Assembly (NCBI RefSeq): GCF_004364345.1
Contig: NZ_SOCA01000002.1
Span: forward strand, 819,711 to 883,710
Direction of reading: 5' to 3'
Length of the DNA: 64,000 bases
Origin: Prosthecobacter fusiformis
GTDB taxonomy: Bacteria; Verrucomicrobiota; Verrucomicrobiia; Verrucomicrobiales; Verrucomicrobiaceae
The position numbers and the translations under genes were made by a program. Positions within the stretch are counted from its first letter, which is position 1. The number at the start of each line of letters is the position of its first letter. Below are positions 8,696-18,900 of the stretch, in pieces. Under the pieces are notes generated by a model. It was not told the DNA's origin and searched no databases. It saw only the letters and a program-made list of their open reading frames with translations.

Positions 8696-9421
8696 TTATT
8701 TGAGAGCCGCATAAACGCGATGTACGTCCGCGTGACCGTCCAGCCCTTGGAGGAAGTTGGTCACATCGTCGCGCTGGGCTTCGGTGAGTTCAGGATAGTC
8801 CTTCGGCTGGTAGTGCATTTCAGAGGTGGTGATGCTCCATCCGGCTGCTTTGAGCGCCTTGGTCACTGTGTCCAGGGAAGGGATGGGGCAGAAGAAACGG
8901 GCTCCGATGTGACCTGCGGCTTCTTCTTCATCCAACTCCAGCGGTTCCACATTGTCTGCTTCAGCCTCAAGGGCGGCGACTTCGATGTCGATGGCCTTGT
9001 CGGTATGCTGACCTTCGATCAGACCGCAATGATCAAACATCCAGGCAACGGAGCCTGGGGTGCCCATGCTGCCGGCTTTGAAAAGTACACGTACTTCTGA
9101 GGAGGTACGGTTGTTATTATCGGTAAGGCATTCCACCATGACGGGGACACGATGGGGGCCGAAGCCTTCGAACATCACGGTCTGGTAGTTGACCTGCTCA
9201 CCGCCAATGCCTGCGCCTTTGGCGATGGCCCGCTCAATGGAATCGCGGGTGACGCTCTGTTTACGAGCGGCGGCGATGCCCGCGAAGAGGCGTGCATTGA
9301 GATCAGGGTCCGGGCCGCCAAGACGTGCGGCCACCTGAATTTCACGCGTCAGTTTGCCGACGAGTTTGCCTTTTTGATCGGCGGCCAGTTCCCGCCATTT
9401 TTGTTTCCATTGTGCGCCCAT
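8696..9421 (-). CDS. YebC/PmpR/TACO1 family regulatory protein
   Basis: A 241-residue protein with the family landmarks: the basic N-terminus (MGAQWKQKWREL), ARLGGPDPDLNARL, the IERAIAKG segment, YEGFGP-type motif here MFEGFGPHRVPVMVECLTDN and the C-terminal QRDDVTNFLQGLDGHADVHRVYAAL. YebC-type proteins act in the cytoplasm as DNA-binding regulators, and recent work ties the family to translation of proline-rich stretches. The N-terminus lacks the common MAGHSKW form and is nearer to the YeeN type. It is a single gene with a terminator at its 3' end. Confidence 0.88.
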   Translation of the reverse strand: MGAQWKQKWRELAADQKGKLVGKLTREIQVAARLGGPDPDLNARLFAGIAAARKQSVTRDSIERAIAKGAGIGGEQVNYQTVMFEGFGPHRVPVMVECLTDNNNRTSSEVRVLFKAGSMGTPGSVAWMFDHCGLIEGQHTDKAIDIEVAALEAEADNVEPLELDEEEAAGHIGARFFCPIPSLDTVTKALKAAGWSITTSEMHYQPKDYPELTEAQRDDVTNFLQGLDGHADVHRVYAALK

Positions 9422-9565
9422 GAGTCAATAAAAGAGTGAATTCGTATCGAAAGGCAGGCGGGGTGAGAATGCAAGGGTGGATGCAAAAGAGGGGCGAGGA
9501 GGCTGCGAAAATAGGCGGGTAAACCTGAGGAAAATGCAGATTTTACTTTAGAACCCATTGCTTAA

Positions 9566-10714
9566 ATGAGTGAGAATGTTAAAATTTCCAGAATGACGGA
9601 TATTTCCAGAGCCAAACGCCTGCTTTTCGTTCTGGGTACACGTCCAGAAATGATCAAAGTGGCACCGCTTATTCTGGAAGCCCGCAAACAAGGATCTGAA
9701 GCCATTTTGGTAAACAGTGGGCAGCATGCCGATCTGCTGACGCCACTCTTTGATCTATTTGATGTGCATCCCGCGCATGACCTGGAGGCGATGGTAGCTG
9801 GACAGCCATTAAACCGGCTGCTTTCGCGGGTGATCGACCGTTTAGATCCGGTGCTGGAGGAAGTGAAACCGGACTACGTGCTGGTGCAGGGGGATACGGC
9901 GACGGCCTTGGGCGGAGCGCAGGCAGCTTTTCACCGCAAGATACCCGTGGGGCATATTGAGGCGGGGCTGCGCTCTGGCAATCCACTGAGTCCTTTCCCG
10001 GAAGAGATGAACCGTCGGCTTGTCTCGCAACTGGCTTCTATACACTTTGCAGCGACTGAGCGAAACCGTGCCGCGCTGCTGGCAGAGGGGATCCTGGACT
10101 CCCAGATCCTGGTTACTGGAAATACGGTCGTGGATGCACTGCACCATACGCTGGCCCATGCACTGCCTGGGGCTGACATGGGAGTGCTGAGGAAACAGAT
10201 CGCAGGACGTAAGGTGGTGCTGCTGACCACTCATCGGCGCGAAAACTTCGGTGATACCATGCGGACGCATTTGCGGTTGCTACGCCGTTTCGCCGAAGCG
10301 CATCCTGAGCTGTGTGTGGTCTTTCCGATGCATCCGAATCCCGCAGTCAAAGAAGCTGCGGCGGAGGAACTGGGCGGTTGTGACCAGATTATCATCACAA
10401 CGCCGATGGGCTATGCAGATTTTGTGCATCTCCTTTCGGATGCGTGGCTCATTGTCAGCGATTCCGGCGGTATCCAGGAAGAGGCGGCCTCCCTGGGCAA
10501 GCCCATCCTGGTGCTGCGGGAAAATACGGAACGGCCGGAAGGTGTGGATGCGGGCGTGGCGCGGCTGGTCGGCGAATGTGCAAGCGACCTGGAATCACTT
10601 TTGAATGAGGCAGTGGCTGATGCGGTCTGGTTCGCGCATGCCGCTGGGGCGGAGAAGGTCTTTGGGGACGGTCACGCCTCCGAGCGCATCATCGCCCATC
10701 TGCTGAAATCTTAA
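9566..10714 (+). CDS. wecB: UDP-N-acetylglucosamine 2-epimerase (non-hydrolysing)
   Basis: A GT-B fold enzyme of 382 residues, usual for WecB/MnaA. The sequence carries LGTRPEMIKVAPL at the N-terminus, VQGDTATALGGA, HIEAGLRSG, PFPEEMNRRL, TGNTVVDAL, TTHRRENFG and SDSGGIQEEA, which together form the substrate and UDP sites. It interconverts UDP-GlcNAc and UDP-ManNAc in the cytoplasm for surface polysaccharide synthesis. It is first in a four-gene run with deacetylase, glycosyltransferase and FAD protein, spaced by 3 bases from the next gene. A second in-frame ATG at 9593 is a possible alternative start. Confidence 0.95.
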   Translation: MSENVKISRMTDISRAKRLLFVLGTRPEMIKVAPLILEARKQGSEAILVNSGQHADLLTPLFDLFDVHPAHDLEAMVAGQPLNRLLSRVIDRLDPVLEEVKPDYVLVQGDTATALGGAQAAFHRKIPVGHIEAGLRSGNPLSPFPEEMNRRLVSQLASIHFAATERNRAALLAEGILDSQILVTGNTVVDALHHTLAHALPGADMGVLRKQIAGRKVVLLTTHRRENFGDTMRTHLRLLRRFAEAHPELCVVFPMHPNPAVKEAAAEELGGCDQIIITTPMGYADFVHLLSDAWLIVSDSGGIQEEAASLGKPILVLRENTERPEGVDAGVARLVGECASDLESLLNEAVADAVWFAHAAGAEKVFGDGHASERIIAHLLKS

Positions 10715-10717
10715 CTT

Positions 10718-11716
10718 ATGCTGAATCGTCCTTTGAACCGAATCCAAGCCAGCGTTTCCCTCGATCTGGACAACCAATGGGCCTACATGAAGACCCAGGG
10801 GCTGGACGGGTGGCAGGATTTCCCCAGCTATCTGGACTTAGTCACCCCACGTATCCTGGATACAATGCGCCGGGCCGGGTTGCGCATCACTGTGTTTGTG
10901 GTGGGAAAGGATGCTTCTTTGAAAAAGAACCATGCAGCGCTGCAAAGCCTGACTGAGGAGGGGCATGAAATCGCTAATCACAGCCACATGCATGAGCCGT
11001 GGCTGCACCTGTATAATGAAAAGGAACTGGAGGCGGAATTTGATCAGTCAGAAGAGGCCATCTTTGAGGCGACTGGACAGCGTGCGCGAGGGTTTCGCGG
11101 ACCGGGATTTAGCACTTCAGCGGCGGTGCGCGATCTGCTGATCCGCCGTGGTTACCGATATGATGCCAGCCTTTTCCCGACAGTGATGGGGCCGGTGGCG
11201 AGAGCTTATTTTTTCTTTACCTCCCAATTGTCGCCTGAGGAGAAAGCGAAGCGCAAAGGTCTCTACGGCAATTTTTCGAATGCCTTCTCGCCGTTGACAC
11301 CATACCAAATCCAGCCGGGCTTGCTGGAGATACCGGTCACTACGATGCCGGTTTTCCGCACACCGGTCCATCTGAGCTATCTGCTTTTCCTCGCCCAGTA
11401 TTCGATGCCTCTGGCAAGGGCCTATTGGGATATGGCGGTGGGGCTTTGCCGACTGACGGATGTGGCTCCGTCCCTGCTGCTGCACCCGACGGATTTCCTC
11501 GATGCGACTGATGTGCCTGCGCTTGGGTTTTTCCCTGCCATGAAGGTGCCTGCGGAGAAGAAGATCGAGCTGGTCCGGCATGCGCTGAGCAGTTTGCGCA
11601 GTCATTGGGGGACCGCAACGATGGGGCAGGTGGCGCATGATCTCACTGCACCGGTGCATCCCGACCCAATGAAAACGGAAACGCCCAAATTTAATCTCCA
11701 ACCTAACCGCATATGA
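10718..11716 (+). CDS. Polysaccharide deacetylase family protein
   Basis: A NodB-type carbohydrate esterase of 332 residues. Visible motifs are SLDLDNQWAY (the catalytic/metal aspartate region), EIANHSHMHE (the H-x-x-x-H metal pair) and GFRGPGFS (the RxPG-type motif). It would remove acetyl groups from a GlcNAc/ManNAc-type sugar. There is no signal peptide, so it may act on a cytoplasmic or lipid-linked intermediate. It sits 3 bases after wecB and overlaps the following glycosyltransferase by 4 bases, so the genes are translationally coupled. Confidence 0.85.
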   Translation: MLNRPLNRIQASVSLDLDNQWAYMKTQGLDGWQDFPSYLDLVTPRILDTMRRAGLRITVFVVGKDASLKKNHAALQSLTEEGHEIANHSHMHEPWLHLYNEKELEAEFDQSEEAIFEATGQRARGFRGPGFSTSAAVRDLLIRRGYRYDASLFPTVMGPVARAYFFFTSQLSPEEKAKRKGLYGNFSNAFSPLTPYQIQPGLLEIPVTTMPVFRTPVHLSYLLFLAQYSMPLARAYWDMAVGLCRLTDVAPSLLLHPTDFLDATDVPALGFFPAMKVPAEKKIELVRHALSSLRSHWGTATMGQVAHDLTAPVHPDPMKTETPKFNLQPNRI

Positions 11717-12507
11717 AACGCATTGCATCGGTGGCTATTGTGCTGCCTGCCTTCAATGAAGAAAAAGATCTGCCTGCTCTGCTGGCGCGAATCAAAGAAA
11801 CGCTCTCCGGGCAGGACTTTCGCTACGAGGTGATCGTGGTGGATGATGGCTCCAAAGACCGCACGGCTGAGATCGCGAAGGAAGGTGCCAAGGACATGCC
11901 GCTGACCCTCATCCAGCATGAAGCAAATAAAGGGCTGGGAATGGGAATACAGACCGGCCTGTCCGCAGCGATGAAAGTGGCGGATGCAGTGGTGGTGATG
12001 GATTCCGATAATACGCATGACCCTATCTATGTGATGGAGATGGTGCGTGAGTTGGAAACGAAAGACGTGCAATTGGTCATCGCCTCCCGCTATCAGACGG
12101 GAAGTGTGATCGTGGGACTTTCGGCTTTCCGAAAGGGACTTAGCCTGGGCTGTTTTCTATTGATGAAAACCCTGGTTCCTTTCAACAATGTGCGGGATTA
12201 TTCCACGGGGTTTCGGGCTTATGACAGTGGCCTGCTGAAGCGTATGGCGACCGTCTATGGAGAAGACAAACTGGTGGAGGAAAGTGGCTTCGTTTGCATG
12301 CTGGAGGTATTGCTCAAGCTGCGTGCCATCGGTGCAAAAGCCACGGAGATCCCCTACACGCTGCGGTATGACCTGAAGGCTGGGGTGAGCAAGCTGCGCA
12401 TCTGGAGAACGCTGAAGCGCTACCTTATCGTAGTGAACCGGTATCGGTCCAAAAGGCCGGATGCAGCTACTGCCGTGGCCATGACGGCCAAGCAGGCGGG
12501 TGCTTGA
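11713..12507 (+). CDS. Family 2 glycosyltransferase (dolichyl-phosphate mannosyltransferase-like)
   Basis: A GT-A enzyme of 264 residues starting IVLPAFNEEKDLPALL, with VIVVDDGSKDRT (nucleotide-sugar site) and VVMDSDNTHDP (the DxD metal motif). It lacks the C-terminal membrane helices of some relatives, although a hydrophobic segment lies near residues 135-155. It probably transfers a sugar to a polyprenyl phosphate or a lipid-linked glycan. The ATGA overlap with the deacetylase and close spacing to the FAD protein support a single glycan operon. Confidence 0.88.
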   Translation: MKRIASVAIVLPAFNEEKDLPALLARIKETLSGQDFRYEVIVVDDGSKDRTAEIAKEGAKDMPLTLIQHEANKGLGMGIQTGLSAAMKVADAVVVMDSDNTHDPIYVMEMVRELETKDVQLVIASRYQTGSVIVGLSAFRKGLSLGCFLLMKTLVPFNNVRDYSTGFRAYDSGLLKRMATVYGEDKLVEESGFVCMLEVLLKLRAIGAKATEIPYTLRYDLKAGVSKLRIWRTLKRYLIVVNRYRSKRPDAATAVAMTAKQAGA

Positions 12508-12526
12508 AGTGTTCTTGTTTTCATTT

Positions 12527-13834
12527 ATGCAATCTGTTCCGAGTTCCAAGCTGCCGCATGTTCTTATCCTGGGAGCAGGCATCAGCGGCCTGGTGGGTGC
12601 GCTGAGGCTGGCTGAAAAAGGCCACCCGGTGACCTTGGTGGAAGGCTCTGACCAATTGGGTGGGCTGGGTACATTTTTCCAGCACGATGGGCGGACGTTT
12701 GAAAAATTTTATCACTGCATGCTGCCCAGCGACGGGCCGTTGCTGGAGGTGATGGAGACGCTGGGCCTAACCAAAGATATTTATTGGCGGCCGAGCTCTT
12801 TTGCCTATGCGGGCGGTGGCAGCATTTATCCGCTGAATACGCCGGTGGATCTGCTGCGTTTTGGACCGCTGCCATTCATGGATCGCATCCGGGTGGGGAT
12901 TACAGGGGCCTGGGGACGGGTATGCTCTGACAAGGGGCTGGATGAAATCACGACGGCTCAATGGTTGCAGGGGCTTTCCGGCAAGCGGGCTTTCAGCACC
13001 TTCTGGCAACCCATGCTAGAGGCTAAATTTGGAGACCGGTTTCAGGATGTGCCGGCACTATGGTTTTGGACCCGCTTTAATCGGGAGAAAGGCGAGAGCA
13101 AGGGGGAGGTGAAGGGTTATGTGAGAGGTGGCTATAAGCGTATCACGGACACCTTTGCGACGCGGCTGAAGGCGCTGGGGGTGACCCTGCGAATGAATGA
13201 AAAGATCCATAAAATCGACCTGGATGCCACCGGGCATCCTTTTGTGGAAACGGATACCGGAGAGCTGCGGGCGGAGCAGATGCTGATCACGCTGCCATGG
13301 CCAACACTGCAAACTCTGGCCACGGACGCTTTTAAACAACGGGCGGATGTACCGGACTGGAACATCGATTTTCAGGGGGTGATCAATCATGTGCTGTTTC
13401 TGAAGCGACCACTGACGAAGCATTACTGGCTGGCCACGCCTGAGCGGGAGCATCCTTTTGACGGAGTGGTGGAGACCTCCACGCTGACGGACGAGGCGGA
13501 TCGTGGGCAGGGAAGGCACGTTGTTTATCTGACAAAGTATGTCCACCGCACGGATCCCCGGTTTAACCAGCCGGAAGAGGAGATTAAAACATCATGGTTC
13601 GCTGCATTGCAGAAAATTTTCCCTGATCTGCGGCAGGATGAACTGGAGGCTGATTATCTATTCCGGGCACCCTTCGTGGAGCCTGTTTACACACGGGGCT
13701 TTCTCAAAAAGAGGCCGCCTGAAGTGCTGATTCCTGGGAAGGTAGCCCTGGCCACGACGGCTCAGGTTTATCCTGTGGTGACCTCCTGGAATGGCAGTGT
13801 CATCCAGGCGGAGAAGACTTTGGGGGCGATGTAG
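12527..13834 (+). CDS. FAD-dependent amine-oxidase/UDP-galactopyranose-mutase-like protein
   Basis: The protein starts with a Rossmann dinucleotide motif, LILGAGISGLVGALRLAEKG, and an ExxxxxGG-like continuation (VEGSDQLGGL), followed by the NAD(P)-binding_8/flavin amine oxidoreductase fold. It resembles the FAD proteins found next to glycosyltransferases in PVC glycan clusters. The ATG at 12527 is preferred over the GTG at 12500, which overlaps the previous gene. The reaction is not known: a sugar-nucleotide mutase or lipid-carrier oxidoreductase is possible from context. About 70 bases separate it from metF. Confidence 0.72.
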   Translation: MQSVPSSKLPHVLILGAGISGLVGALRLAEKGHPVTLVEGSDQLGGLGTFFQHDGRTFEKFYHCMLPSDGPLLEVMETLGLTKDIYWRPSSFAYAGGGSIYPLNTPVDLLRFGPLPFMDRIRVGITGAWGRVCSDKGLDEITTAQWLQGLSGKRAFSTFWQPMLEAKFGDRFQDVPALWFWTRFNREKGESKGEVKGYVRGGYKRITDTFATRLKALGVTLRMNEKIHKIDLDATGHPFVETDTGELRAEQMLITLPWPTLQTLATDAFKQRADVPDWNIDFQGVINHVLFLKRPLTKHYWLATPEREHPFDGVVETSTLTDEADRGQGRHVVYLTKYVHRTDPRFNQPEEEIKTSWFAALQKIFPDLRQDELEADYLFRAPFVEPVYTRGFLKKRPPEVLIPGKVALATTAQVYPVVTSWNGSVIQAEKTLGAM

Positions 13835-13906
13835 AGTGAAGGCGGGTCCGTGCAATTGGGCGCAAAGAGCATTCTATGACTTGCCCCGGCGCGAGTCCCG
13901 CGTTGA

Positions 13907-14860
13907 ATGAGTCTGCCTGCCGACCTCACTTCTTGCCTGATGCATATCGCCGACATTCTTGCCAACCAGCGCCCGACGCTGTCCTTTGAATTTTTTCCAC
14001 CTAAAACGGCGGAGGCTTCGGAGGCTCTGTATCAGACCATTGGAGAACTGGAAGCATACAAACCTTCGTTTGTGAGCGTGACATACGGAGCTGGTGGCTC
14101 CACGCGGGAGCTGACGCATGACTTGGTGGTGCGCATCAAAAAGACGACCACGCTGGATCCGGTGCCGCATCTGACCTGTGTTTGTCACAATGAGGCGGAT
14201 ATTGCTTCCATCCTGGAACGGTACGCGGAGGCCGGAGTGAGCAATATTCTGGCACTGGGAGGCGATCCGCCGCGCAATTTGGAAGGATATGAACGGAAGA
14301 ACGATGCCTTTCAGCATGCAGTGGACCTGGTGAGCTTCATCACCAAATTTAACAACAGCCACGCGCACCCGGACCGACGGGGATTTGGCATTGGTGTGGC
14401 AGGGTTTCCTGAAGGCCATCCATCGACGCCGAACCGTATGCTGGAGATGGATTATCTAAAAGCCAAGGTGGATGCCGGGGCGGACTACATCTGCACCCAA
14501 TTGTTTTTTGATAATCACGACTTCTTTGATTTCCGTGACCGCTGCAAGCTGGCTGGCATTCATATCCCCATCATTGCAGGCATCATGCCGATCACGAGTG
14601 CAAGCGGCATGCGGCGTATGGCGGAGCTGGCTGCGGGTGCACGCTACCCGGCCAAGCTGATGCGGGCTATTCAGCGTTGTGGTGGCGACGAGGAGGCGGT
14701 GCAGCGGGTGGGCGTACATTACGCTACGGAGCAATGCCGCGACCTGCTGGAGCATGGCGTGGATGGCATCCATTTTTATACACTCAACAAATTTCAGGCT
14801 ACTCGCGAAATCTATGCCAGCCTGGGTATTCGTGATTCTTCCGCAGTCCGCCCGTCATGA
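13907..14860 (+). CDS. metF: Methylenetetrahydrofolate reductase
   Basis: A TIM-barrel flavoprotein of 317 residues with LSFEFFPPKT near the start (the glutamate used in catalysis), SVTYGAGGSTRE, LALGGDPP, TQLFFDN and GIMPITS, all diagnostic for MetF. It reduces 5,10-methylene-THF to 5-methyl-THF in the cytoplasm, feeding methionine synthesis. An internal ATG (13940) is a possible start because homology begins soon after it. Its stop overlaps the ROK kinase start by 4 bases (ATGA). Confidence 0.95.
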   Translation: MSLPADLTSCLMHIADILANQRPTLSFEFFPPKTAEASEALYQTIGELEAYKPSFVSVTYGAGGSTRELTHDLVVRIKKTTTLDPVPHLTCVCHNEADIASILERYAEAGVSNILALGGDPPRNLEGYERKNDAFQHAVDLVSFITKFNNSHAHPDRRGFGIGVAGFPEGHPSTPNRMLEMDYLKAKVDAGADYICTQLFFDNHDFFDFRDRCKLAGIHIPIIAGIMPITSASGMRRMAELAAGARYPAKLMRAIQRCGGDEEAVQRVGVHYATEQCRDLLEHGVDGIHFYTLNKFQATREIYASLGIRDSSAVRPS

Positions 14861-15777
14861 GTGCAGAATCCCCTCTCATTGTCGCCATCGAAGGTGGTGG
14901 CACCAAATTTGTCTGTGGCATCGGCACGGGACCGCATCAAATTTTGGACACAGTGCGCATCGATACGACGACGCCTAACGAGACATTGGAACATGTCAGT
15001 CACTGGATTTCCAAGATGAAGGTCACGCATGGGCCTATCGCGGCTATTGGCCTGGGCACCTTTGGGCCAGTGGATCTCAATCGCGAAAGTGAAACCTATG
15101 GCTTCATCACGACCACGCCCAAGCCGCATTGGCAGCAGACGGATGTGGTGAAGTTTTTCAAGCATCGTTTCAAGGTGCCTGTCGGCTTTGATACGGATGT
15201 GAATGCGGCCGTATTGGCCGAGTATCTCTGGGGTGCAGGGCAGGGGATGGATCCGCTGATTTACATCACCGTTGGGACGGGTGTCGGTGGTGGAGTCTTA
15301 GTGAACGGGCAGCTTTTGCACGGACTTCTCCATCCTGAAGTGGGGCATCTCATTGTGCCGCCGCCGCATAACAGCCTGGCCATTCAACGAGAAGGACAGT
15401 GCCCGTATCATAAGAGTTGTGTAGAAGGTTATGTCTCCGGGCCGTCCATTGCGAAACGCTGGGGCGTGAAGGCAGATGCGCTGCCGCCGGATCACCCGGC
15501 CTGGGAAGAGGTGGCTGATGTGATGGGCTATGCGCTCATGAATATGACGCTGACGCTGTCCCCGAAGCGCATTATCCTGGGCGGTGGTGTGATGCAACAG
15601 CCACATCTCATCCCGCTGATTCAGGGCAAGCTGATGCAGCACATGAACGGTTATTTAGCCGTGCCTCAGTTGAGCCATGACATTGAGCATTTCCTCGTGA
15701 CGCCGGGTCTGGGGACGCGCTCTGGTTTGTTAGGCGCGCTGGCGCTAGGTCGCATGACTTTGGACGGACCAGCCTGA
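14857..15777 (+). CDS. ROK family sugar kinase (fructokinase-like)
   Basis: A 306-residue ROK kinase. The ATP site IEGGGTKFVCGIG opens the protein; GFDTDVNAAVLAEY holds the catalytic aspartate, and VGTGVGGGVLVNG and LHPEVGHLIV are typical. A zinc-type cluster is suggested by the C/H residues in CPYHKSCVEGYVSGPSI. The combination is closest to bacterial fructokinases (ScrK/GmuE type). It is translationally coupled to metF, which is functionally unrelated; a housekeeping pair is more likely than a pathway. Confidence 0.87.
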   Translation: MSAESPLIVAIEGGGTKFVCGIGTGPHQILDTVRIDTTTPNETLEHVSHWISKMKVTHGPIAAIGLGTFGPVDLNRESETYGFITTTPKPHWQQTDVVKFFKHRFKVPVGFDTDVNAAVLAEYLWGAGQGMDPLIYITVGTGVGGGVLVNGQLLHGLLHPEVGHLIVPPPHNSLAIQREGQCPYHKSCVEGYVSGPSIAKRWGVKADALPPDHPAWEEVADVMGYALMNMTLTLSPKRIILGGGVMQQPHLIPLIQGKLMQHMNGYLAVPQLSHDIEHFLVTPGLGTRSGLLGALALGRMTLDGPA

Positions 15778-15864
15778 ATACGTGCTGAGGCAATGGAGGC
15801 AGGTGGCTGTAGTTATCGTGCCGCTACCTCGTCCTTGGTATAATTTGATCAAGGATTGGTCCAT

Positions 15865-15894
15865 TTTGACTCTAACGTGTGACATTGAGTCAAA
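15865..15894. promoter_or_regulatory. Inverted repeat upstream of the PSD1 gene
   Basis: Perfect 8-bp arms TTTGACTC and GAGTCAAA are separated by 14 bases, centred about 63 bases before the ATG at 15943. A TATAAT hexamer lies at 15839-15844 just upstream, without a good -35. The repeat could be a dimeric regulator site. No regulator gene is adjacent, so this rests on symmetry and position alone. Confidence 0.4.
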
Positions 15895-15942
15895 GCGGTC
15901 ATGCTGGCGTAATACTTGGGTATAACGCCCGTATCCCCTGCG

Positions 15943-18900
15943 ATGATTTTAGTGCGCCTTCACGTCATTTTGAGTTTGATCGCCCTTCACGGTAGCCTCT
16001 TCGGCGCCAGTACGGGGAAGGTCATCTTCAATCAAGACATCCGTCCGATCCTGGCGGATGCCTGCTTTCACTGCCACGGTCCTGATCCAGGGACGCGTAA
16101 AGCGGGTCTGCGACTGGATACGGAGGCTGGATTTTTTACTGCCAAAGAAGGTGAGACGCCGACGGTACTCAAGGGTAAGCCTGAAGAGAGTCCATTGTAT
16201 CAGAGGCTGCTATCCAAGGATGAAGAGGAAATCATGCCGCCACCGGATTCGCACAAGGAGCTGAAGCCTGAGCAGATCGCCAAGATCAAAGCATGGATCG
16301 AAGAAGGTGCGCCTTGGCAGCCGCATTGGTCGCTGATGAAGCCTGAGCGGGCACCGGAGCCGGAGGTTAAAAACAGCGCATGGGTGAAGACTCCTGTGGA
16401 CCGTTTTGTGCTGGCCAAACTGGAGAATACCGGGCTGCAACCTGCCCCTGAGGCGGAGGCTGCCGCTTTGATCCGCCGGGTGAGCTTGGACCTGACCGGG
16501 CTGCCGCCGTCACCAGAACTGGTGCAGCGGTATATCCAGAAGGCGGAAGGCAAGCGACTTCCAGATGTGGCTTATAATGAGCTGGTGGATGAGCTGTTGA
16601 AGTCGCCACAGTATGGGGAGCATCGCGCGCGCTACTGGCTGGATGCGGCGCGGTATGCTGACACTCATGGGCTGCATTTTGACAAGCCTCGCGAAATGTA
16701 TCCTTACCGGGACTGGGTGGTGAAGTCATTCAACCGCAATCAGCCCTTTGATGAGTTCACTGTGGAACAGATCGCCGGGGACCTGCTGCAGAAACCGTCA
16801 GAGGAGCAGCTCATTGCGACGGGTTTTCAGCGCTGCAACATCACCACCAATGAAGGGGGTACAATTGATGAGGAAAATTTGGCCAATTACGCGGCGGACC
16901 GTGTGCAGACGCTAGGCTGGGTTTACATGGGACTGACGACGAACTGCTCTCAGTGCCATGACCACAAGTTTGATCCTATTTCTCAACGCGACTACTACTC
17001 ATTGGCTGCCTTTTTCCGCAACACCACTCAGAAGCCAAAGGACGGCAATGTGAAGGATGGCAATGGCCCCATCCTGGTTCTGCCGAGTGATCAGGACCGG
17101 CCACGCTGGAATGCACTGCCAGCGGAAATCGCAGCCAGCAAGGTGCAACTGGAGGAGAATCGCAAGCTGGCGACGGGCGAATTTGATCAATGGCTAACGA
17201 CGGCCAAGCCGGAAGATTTGGATGATGATGTGCCAGCTAAGGGCATGGTGGTTCATCTGCCGCTAAATGAAGGTATGGGCAGCGAGGTTGCGGTGATGGG
17301 CGGAGCCACAAAAACATTGAAGACCAAGGGCGAGATATCCTGGAAGCCGGATGGCAAGATCGGCCCGGCACCGGTGATGAAGACCGACAGTACCTTTGAG
17401 ATCGGGGATGTGGGTGACTTTGAAAAGGACCAAGCCTTTAGCTACGGTGGCTGGGTGCGTGCAAGCAAGGTGGGCCAGAGCGGCGGCATCATTTCGCGTA
17501 TGGATGTGAAGGGCGGCTATCGAGGCTGGGACTTGCTCCAAGGCGACAACAAATACGCTGTCCACATCGTCAGTGAGTGGCCAAAAGATGCGCTGAAAGT
17601 GAGCACACGCAAACCGAGCATTCGGCCTGGCGTTTGGCAGCATGTTTATGTGACCTATGATGGCAAAGGCAAGGCACAAGGAGTGAAGCTCTATGTCGAT
17701 GGTGTCGCCCAGGAATTGAATATTGAAAACAATACTCTCACAGGCAGCATCCGGACCACGATGCCAATGCGGATCGGCCAGCGCGGCACGGGGGGTGTTT
17801 TCAACGAAGGTTCCGTGCAGGATGTGCGAATCTATGATCGCCAGCTCGCTGCGACGGAAATTCAGACCCTTTCAAAAGTGGGGCCACTAAAGTTGATGCT
17901 GGCTGCGACCAAACGCGGAGCCAAGCAGAAAGAGGCTTTGCTTCAGCACTACCTGGTGACCCGTCATTCGGGCTATCAAACGGCTAACAAACTGTCTGGC
18001 AAGCTTGATGCGGAGCTGGCTGCCATCAAGGCCCGCAGCCCGATGACTCACATTCAGGAAGAGAAAATGGACACGCAGCCGATGGCCAACATTTTGATGC
18101 GCGGCCAATATGACCAGCTCGGGGAAGAGGTCGAGGCTGCACCTCCGATGGCGCTGGGCGCTTTACCTGAAGGCGCACCCAAGAACCGCCTGGGTCTAGC
18201 GCAATGGGTGGTGGATGAGGCCAATCCGCTGACAGCCCGCGTGACGGTGAATCGTATGTGGCAGGAGCTATTCGGACGCGGCATTGTGATCACGAGTGAG
18301 GATTTCGGCATCATGGGCAGCCCGCCTACCCACCCTGAACTGCTCGACTGGCTGGCGGTGGAGTTCCGTGAAAGCGGCTGGGATGTGAAGCGCTTCTATA
18401 AGATGCTAGTGACCTCCGCCGCTTATCGCCAGGCAGCGCTCATCACCCAGGAGAAGATTGACAAAGATCGCGACAATGCCCTTCTCAGCCGAGGTCCGCG
18501 CTTCCGAATGGATGCGGAAATGATCCGTGATTATGCCCTGGCTGCCAGCAGCTCTCTTTCTCCAAAAATGGGCGGTCCAGGCACCCTTCCTTACCAGCCA
18601 GAAAACGTCTGGGAAGTCGTGGGCATGGGGACTGAAAAGTATGTGCAGGATCAGGGTGAAAACCTCTATCGCCGGACTTTGTATAACTTTTGGAAACGCA
18701 TGGCCCCGCCTGCGAACATGGACGTCTTCAACGCTCCGAGCCGGGAGGTGAGTTGTGTGCGCCGGGACCGCACCAACACTCCTTTGCAGGCACTGGTGGT
18801 GATGAATGACCCGCAGTTTATTGAGGCCTCACGTAACCTCGCCCAGCAGGCATTGAAAAGTGGTGGTGATGATGGGCAAAAGCTGGGCGCTATCTCTCAG

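Noticed and set aside
15839-15844. TATAAT as a firm promoter
   Set aside because: A perfect -10 hexamer but without a -35 at a proper distance; mentioned only as context.
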